From an uncultured Clostridia bacterium (GTDB lineage: Bacteria; Bacillota; Clostridia; Oscillospirales; Ruminococcaceae), in the NCBI GenBank assembly GCA_947628655.1, contig CANRAS010000022.1, forward strand, positions 1 through 34,874: DNA of 34,874 nucleotides. Direction: 5' to 3'. The notes beneath the pieces were generated by a model. That model worked only from the letters and a program-made list of their open reading frames with translations, had not been told where the DNA came from and did no database searches. Numbering within the stretch: position 1 is the first letter of the stretch; each line of letters starts with the position of its first letter. Of the stretch, positions 30,908 through 34,874 are shown one piece after another. A program made the position numbers and the translations under genes.

Positions 30908-31624
30908 ATGGTGGAGTATGCTGACTTTCTGAAGTCTGAGGGATTGTCGGAGAACACGCGAAAGAAGTACCTGCGCGACGCGAATGCTCTGCTGAAATTC
31001 GCGGACGGGCGCGATTTGACGCCCGAACTGCTCGGCGAGTACAAGCAAAATTTGCTCGAAAATCACCCTGAAAACAGCGCGAAATCAATGATAATCGCGG
31101 TTAACAAGTACCTTGAATTTGCGGGTGTTTTGTACCGAATACCGCATAAGGACGTGAATTATTCAGCGGTGAAATCGCCCGAACGGAAACTTTCCGTTGA
31201 CGAGTATGAAAAGATTTTAAGCGCGGCGGGAGTTTTCGCGGACGACCGAATGTATATGCTGATAAAAACGCTTTGCGGAGCGGGTTTGCAGGTATCGGAA
31301 CTGAAATATGTGACAGTTCGCGCGGTGTGCGATGGAGAAATTTCTTTGCCGTGCGGAAAGCGTTTGCGCACGATTTTCCTGCCGAAAAAACTCTGCGAGG
31401 AGTTGAAAAACTACTGCTCCAAAAAGCGGATAGAAAGCGGACAAGTGTTTGTCACAAGGAGCGGCAAACCGCTTGACCGTGGGAATATTCTGCGGAATTT
31501 AAAAAAAATCTGCGGCGACGCGAAAGTAGACCCGACAAAGGTTTCCTCGCAGGAACTAAAAAACCTACACGTCCGCACCTACGACAGTATGCGGCGGGAA
31601 ATCGTGGATAGAATGGGGCTGTGA
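30908..31624 (+). CDS. Catalytically dead tyrosine-recombinase paralogue
   Basis: This 238-residue protein is collinear with the upstream recombinase: a core-binding domain (MVEYADFLKSEGLSENTRKK...) and a catalytic-domain fold with matching phrases (SELKYVTVRAV, IFLPKKLCEELK, FVTRSGKPLDRGN). The active site is gone. The first Arg is Gln128 (GAGLQVSEL), the H-x-x-R box reads Gln215-x-x-Lys218, and the chain ends before the His/Tyr segment. The reading frame is intact, so it is not simply a decaying gene. It may bind the same DNA sites without cutting, acting as a regulator or inhibitor of inversion; that role is inference. It is the first gene after the switch, and the glycan genes follow 24 bp later. 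Confidence 0.85.
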   Translation: MVEYADFLKSEGLSENTRKKYLRDANALLKFADGRDLTPELLGEYKQNLLENHPENSAKSMIIAVNKYLEFAGVLYRIPHKDVNYSAVKSPERKLSVDEYEKILSAAGVFADDRMYMLIKTLCGAGLQVSELKYVTVRAVCDGEISLPCGKRLRTIFLPKKLCEELKNYCSKKRIESGQVFVTRSGKPLDRGNILRNLKKICGDAKVDPTKVSSQELKNLHVRTYDSMRREIVDRMGL

Positions 31625-31648
31625 CGGATTTGTCGGTAAGGAGAAAAG

Positions 31649-32626
31649 ATGTCTTGTTTATATATAGTCAGCACATATTATCACGCGTTGATAACCTGTG
31701 TAAAACAGCTGACAGACAAGCGCCCCTCGGATATTCTTGTGACAGATTATATTCCCGAAGGAAAAAATCTTGTCGAACGTCTGGATGACAGCAGTTTGTT
31801 TGCGGAGTGCAGCTTTGTTGGGAAAATATCAGAGTATATACCGACAAGCCGTGTGGACAAGCTATTTTATCTTCACTCAAAAAATACGGCGTTAATTGAA
31901 AAACAGTTGACGTTTGATTTTGAGAAATATGACGAGATAAACCTGTTTCACGATGACATCTGGACGGCTCACTACCTCAAAAGCAAGCGTATAAAATATA
32001 GGCTTATTGAGGATTCCCTCGACTTTTTTAAAAGCGTAAACAAAACGCATTTCAGATATATGCTGCCTAAAAGCAGGATAAAACTGCTTATAAAGCGCGT
32101 TTTCAGAATTGGCTATGTATTTTTCGGCTACGACAGCTGTGTGACTGAAGTTGAAGTGAATGACAAATTCGGTCTAAACGCGGGAGTAGCTCCAAAAAGC
32201 AAGCTGAATGAAGTCCCGCGCAAAGCGCTTTTCGAGAAATTGACGCGAGAAGATACCGATGTTATTTTAAAGATATTCGCTCGTGAAGTTCCGAAGTTTG
32301 AGCCTAAAAAATCCGTACTTCTTCTTACTCAGCCGATGTTTGAGGACGGATATGTAGGTTCTCGCGAGGAGCAGATAAGGATATATAAACGTATGGCGTT
32401 TCAAGTGCAAAGCGGCGAAACGCTTGTTATAAAGCCCCACCCGCGGGATTTCACAGACTACACCGAGGCATTCCCCAAAGCAATTGTACTGGATAAAAAT
32501 ATGCCCGCAGAAGTACTCGCAATCAGCGGATTAGGGAATTTTAAAAGGGTGATTAGTGTGAGTTCCAGTGCGGAAAATGGGCTGCTTATGCTGAAAAGTT
32601 TATGTAAACGAAAAAACATTATTTGA
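31649..32626 (+). CDS. Putative sialyltransferase-like glycosyltransferase
   Basis: This 325-residue cytosolic GT-B-type protein begins with CLYIVSTYYHALITCVKQL, as in GT52-type and polysialyltransferase-like enzymes. It carries the two hallmark motifs of bacterial sialyltransferases of that clan: an HP motif in LVIKPHPRDFTDY (about 271-283) and a serine motif in VISVSSSAENGLL (about 302-314). It would transfer a CMP-activated nonulosonate to a glycan acceptor. The two genes after it make such a donor, which supports the call. AAGGAG precedes the ATG. The linkage and acceptor are unknown. Confidence 0.6.
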   Translation: MSCLYIVSTYYHALITCVKQLTDKRPSDILVTDYIPEGKNLVERLDDSSLFAECSFVGKISEYIPTSRVDKLFYLHSKNTALIEKQLTFDFEKYDEINLFHDDIWTAHYLKSKRIKYRLIEDSLDFFKSVNKTHFRYMLPKSRIKLLIKRVFRIGYVFFGYDSCVTEVEVNDKFGLNAGVAPKSKLNEVPRKALFEKLTREDTDVILKIFAREVPKFEPKKSVLLLTQPMFEDGYVGSREEQIRIYKRMAFQVQSGETLVIKPHPRDFTDYTEAFPKAIVLDKNMPAEVLAISGLGNFKRVISVSSSAENGLLMLKSLCKRKNII

Positions 32627-32680
32627 GGAAGATAATCTCCCATAAAAAGGGTTGAATTATAAAATTAGGAGGAAAAATCA

Positions 32681-33556
32681 ATGTCTATTGTTAAACCTTA
32701 TATTATCGCAGAGGCGGGCTGTAATCATATGGGGCAAATGAAGATTGCCCACGACCTTATTGAAACAGCGGCTCACTATTGTAAAGCCGACGCTATTAAA
32801 TTCCAAAAGCGCTGTCCAAAGGAATTGCTGACGAAGGAGCAATACAACGCTCCGCACCCAAATCCTGTTAATTCGTATGGGAAAACATATGGGGAACATC
32901 GCGAATTTTTGGAGTTTACTGTTGAACAGCATGCACAATTAAAAAAATGGTGCGAGGACGCCGGGATTACTTATTCGACTTCCGTATGGGATATGACCAG
33001 CGCAAAAGAAATTGCGTCGCTGAAACCTCAGTTTATTAAAATTCCCTCTGCATGCAACACTCACTTTGAAATGCTCAAATGGCTATGCAATAACTATGAG
33101 GGCGAAATTCAACTTTCTTTCGGTATGACTACTCGCGAAGAAGAGGAGAAAATAGTTGAGCTTTTTGAGGCAAACGGACGAGCTAAGGATTTGATTTTGT
33201 TTAGCTGTACATCGGGTTATCCCGTGCCTTATGAAGATGTTTGTCTTTTGGAAATTTCACGAATACGCGAGGCGTATGAGCATCGCGTAAAGGCTATAGG
33301 TTTTTCGGGACATCATCTCGGAACGGCAATAGATGTTGCTGCGTATGTACTGGGGGCTAGCGTTATTGAGCGCCACTATACCCTTGACCGTACATGGAAA
33401 GGTACAGACCATGCCGCTTCGCTTGAACCCGACGGTATGCATATGCTCGTGAAAGATTTAAATTCTGCTTATCTTGCGCTTACTTATAAAAAGGAAGAGA
33501 TTTTGCCGATTGAACAGGTTCAGCGCGACAAATTGAAATTTAGAGGAACTAAATAA
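32681..33556 (+). CDS. neuB: Sialic acid (nonulosonate) synthase NeuB, short form
   Basis: This 291-residue TIM-barrel enzyme condenses phosphoenolpyruvate with an N-acyl-mannosamine-type sugar or its 6-phosphate. Motifs are IAEAGCNHMGQMKIAHDLI, DAIKFQKR, STSVWDMTSA, FIKIPSACNTHFEML, LSFGMTTREE, FSCTSGYPVP and GFSGHHLGTAI, with IERHYTLDRTWKGTDHAASL. The usual C-terminal SAF (antifreeze-like) domain of about 60 residues is missing; the protein ends PIEQVQRDKLKFRGTK. In canonical NeuB the SAF domain caps the partner active site, so this is a variant form. AGGAGG precedes the ATG. Its stop codon shares one base with the next start. Confidence 0.9.
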   Translation: MSIVKPYIIAEAGCNHMGQMKIAHDLIETAAHYCKADAIKFQKRCPKELLTKEQYNAPHPNPVNSYGKTYGEHREFLEFTVEQHAQLKKWCEDAGITYSTSVWDMTSAKEIASLKPQFIKIPSACNTHFEMLKWLCNNYEGEIQLSFGMTTREEEEKIVELFEANGRAKDLILFSCTSGYPVPYEDVCLLEISRIREAYEHRVKAIGFSGHHLGTAIDVAAYVLGASVIERHYTLDRTWKGTDHAASLEPDGMHMLVKDLNSAYLALTYKKEEILPIEQVQRDKLKFRGTK

Positions 33557-34761
33557 TGGATAATTATATTGCATTTATCCCTGTTCGGGGAGGCAGTAAG
33601 TCTATCCCGCTGAAAAACATTCGCAAAATTCACGGTCGTCCTCTTGTTTACTGGGTGTTGGACGCTGCTGTTAAGTGCGCAAAAATTGACAGAGTTTATT
33701 TGTGTACCGACAGTAAAATTATTAGTGACAAGATAGAAGAATATATTTGTCAAAATAATTGCAAGGAAAAGCTGCGCTGCATTGATCGTCCGCCTGAAAC
33801 GGCAACGGACAACGCATCGACAGAATCTGCGCTTGTTTACTTTGGGCAGCAATATGCTGATTTTAACCATATAATTCTAATTCAAGCGACCAGTCCGCTT
33901 TTAACGGCAGATGATTTGACAAACGCCATTGCCAATTACGAATTAAACGGGTATGACAGCTTGCTGTCGGTCGTGCGTCAAAAGCGGTTTTGCTGGACAA
34001 AAGGCACGGACGGATTTTCGCCGATAAATTACAATGTAAACAGCCGCCCCCGCAGGCAGGAGTTTGACGGATATCTCGTTGAAAACGGTGCGTTTTATAT
34101 TAATACAAGAGAAAATCTTTTGCGGGATAAGTGTCGTTTGTCGGGGAAAATAGGCGTTTATGAAATGTCGGAAGACGCCTATTTTGAAATTGACGAACCG
34201 AGCGATTGGGTTATAATTGAACAATTGCTTAAAAACAGAACGGGACACAACGCCGATTTAGAGTCAAAGCTTAGTCGAATTAAAATGTTATTAACGGATT
34301 GCGACGGCGTTCTGACTGACGGCGGGATGTACTATTCCGAGAACGGTGACGAACTGAAAAAGTTCAACACCAAAGACGGCAACGGAATACAAATGCTGAG
34401 AAACCACGGGATATTTACAGGTATCATTACAGGCGAATCTGTAAAGTTAAACCTTAGGAGAGCCGAGAAACTGAAGATTGACGAAATACATATAGGTGTT
34501 CAAGACAAGGCAGAAGTTGTCGGGTCAATTTTGGAGAAGTACAATCTTTCATGGGACGAGGTTGCGTATATAGGCGATGATACGAACGACTTATCCGTAA
34601 TGAAGAAAGTCGGTCTTAGTTGCTGTCCAAACGACGCTGCTGAATGTGTCCGCCGCACAGCCGATTACATATCTCCATTCAACGGCGGCGCGGGCGTTGT
34701 GCGGGATGTGGCGGAGAAAATTTTGAGTAGAATTATACCAAATGCGGAGGTTCAGATATGA
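33556..34761 (+). CDS. neuA: CMP-sialate synthetase fused to a KdsC-like HAD phosphatase
   Basis: This 401-residue bifunctional protein has an N-terminal cytidylyltransferase (about 1-228): FIPVRGGSKSIPLKNI (CTP loop, 11-21), LIQATSPLLTADDL, and ENGAFYI with YEIDEP-like metal and acceptor residues. The C-terminal HAD domain (about 240-395) has the DxD motif LLTDCDGVLTDGG (Asp248, Asp250), motif II GIITGES, Lys318 and motif IV YIGDDTNDLSV (Asp341, Asp342, Asp345), like KDO-8-phosphate phosphatase. All HAD catalytic residues are intact. The fusion suggests that the synthase product is a 9-phosphate that is dephosphorylated and then CMP-activated. Vertebrate CMP-sialic acid synthetases have a comparable two-domain layout. 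It overlaps the next gene by ATGA. Confidence 0.92.
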   Translation: MDNYIAFIPVRGGSKSIPLKNIRKIHGRPLVYWVLDAAVKCAKIDRVYLCTDSKIISDKIEEYICQNNCKEKLRCIDRPPETATDNASTESALVYFGQQYADFNHIILIQATSPLLTADDLTNAIANYELNGYDSLLSVVRQKRFCWTKGTDGFSPINYNVNSRPRRQEFDGYLVENGAFYINTRENLLRDKCRLSGKIGVYEMSEDAYFEIDEPSDWVIIEQLLKNRTGHNADLESKLSRIKMLLTDCDGVLTDGGMYYSENGDELKKFNTKDGNGIQMLRNHGIFTGIITGESVKLNLRRAEKLKIDEIHIGVQDKAEVVGSILEKYNLSWDEVAYIGDDTNDLSVMKKVGLSCCPNDAAECVRRTADYISPFNGGAGVVRDVAEKILSRIIPNAEVQI

Positions 34762-34874
34762 TTGAAAAATACGGAAAGCCTTTTCAAAGAAAAGAAGTAG
34801 GCAGGACTTTAAATTCAATAAAACAATCGATTGAACAACATAGAGTTCGATCCGAAATGTGCTACTTACCCCCC
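34758..34874 (+). CDS. Partial CDS at window end, next gene of the glycan operon
   Basis: Thirty-nine codons are open to the window edge, starting MIEKYGKPFQRKEVGRTLNS. GGAGG at about 34746-34750 and a 4-bp ATGA overlap with the CMP-sialate synthetase gene support a real, translationally coupled start. I do not recognise the family from this fragment. Confidence 0.6.
   Translation, partial: MIEKYGKPFQRKEVGRTLNSIKQSIEQHRVRSEMCYLPP

Overview
The window reads as chromosomal DNA of a spore-forming, anaerobic Firmicute, most likely a gut or rumen Clostridia member of the Ruminococcaceae/Oscillospiraceae type. The reasons are spoIIIAH and a PdaA-type cortex deacetylase (endospores), a type III glutamine synthetase, a cell-surface GH5/CBM2 cellulase, the CdaA-CdaR c-di-AMP pair, the lon-engB gene order, and Gram-positive style promoters and strong Shine-Dalgarno sites. 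The taxonomic call is inference.

Layout. 1-2.7 kb: spoIIIAH, an FNT-type channel, and a leftward MarR regulator/PNPOx-fold flavoprotein pair. 2.9-13 kb (leftward): type III glutamine synthetase, lipoprotein cellulase, a wrecked diguanylate cyclase fragment, an EAL phosphodiesterase with a dead GGDEF domain, and an FAD oxidoreductase. 13.5-17.8 kb (leftward): cdaA-cdaR, then trmL-degV followed by a toxin-first RelE-type module. 18.4-23.2 kb (leftward): lon and engB, a second toxin-antitoxin module (DinJ/YafQ type) and an acyltransferase-like membrane protein. 23.4-29.7 kb: dusB, a DUF815 ATPase, a BtuF-like lipoprotein, pdaA (leftward), a DHH phosphoesterase and a GNAT gene. 29.8-34.9 kb: a tyrosine recombinase, a putative invertible promoter, a catalytically dead recombinase paralogue, and a sialic-acid-type glycan operon that runs off the window.

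The most exciting element is at 30.7-30.9 kb. Two perfect 18-bp inverted repeats (30715-30732 and 30875-30892) flank 142 bp that carry a fully consensus promoter (TTGACA, 17 bp, TATAAT). The segment lies directly after an intact tyrosine recombinase gene and directly before the glycan operon. This is the architecture of a phase-variation switch: as assembled the promoter points into the operon (ON), and inverted it would point back, antisense, into the recombinase gene. The first gene of the switched operon is a paralogue of the recombinase that has lost its catalytic residues and C-terminus. The genes after it encode a sialyltransferase-like enzyme, a short sialic acid synthase and a CMP-sialate synthetase fused to a HAD phosphatase, so the likely output is ON/OFF display of a sialic-acid-like surface sugar.

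The second theme is the intergenic DNA. Nearly every gap is a mosaic of a small vocabulary of palindromic modules: an AGACAATCT core beside a GC-rich tip hairpin, CCCCGCC/GGCGGGG hairpins, GTAATCCGC hairpins, TATTCTCTAGCTACT strings and TTACCTCTTAC strings. Six gaps contain a 71-73 nt perfect DNA cloverleaf: a six-base outer stem closing three hairpins with tiny loops, with paired changes in at least one stem. One 328-bp block is present twice, base-for-base identical, 9138 bp apart. At least one complete element has 32-bp terminal inverted repeats, suggesting an abundant MITE/REP-like family. No rRNA, tRNA or CRISPR array was seen.
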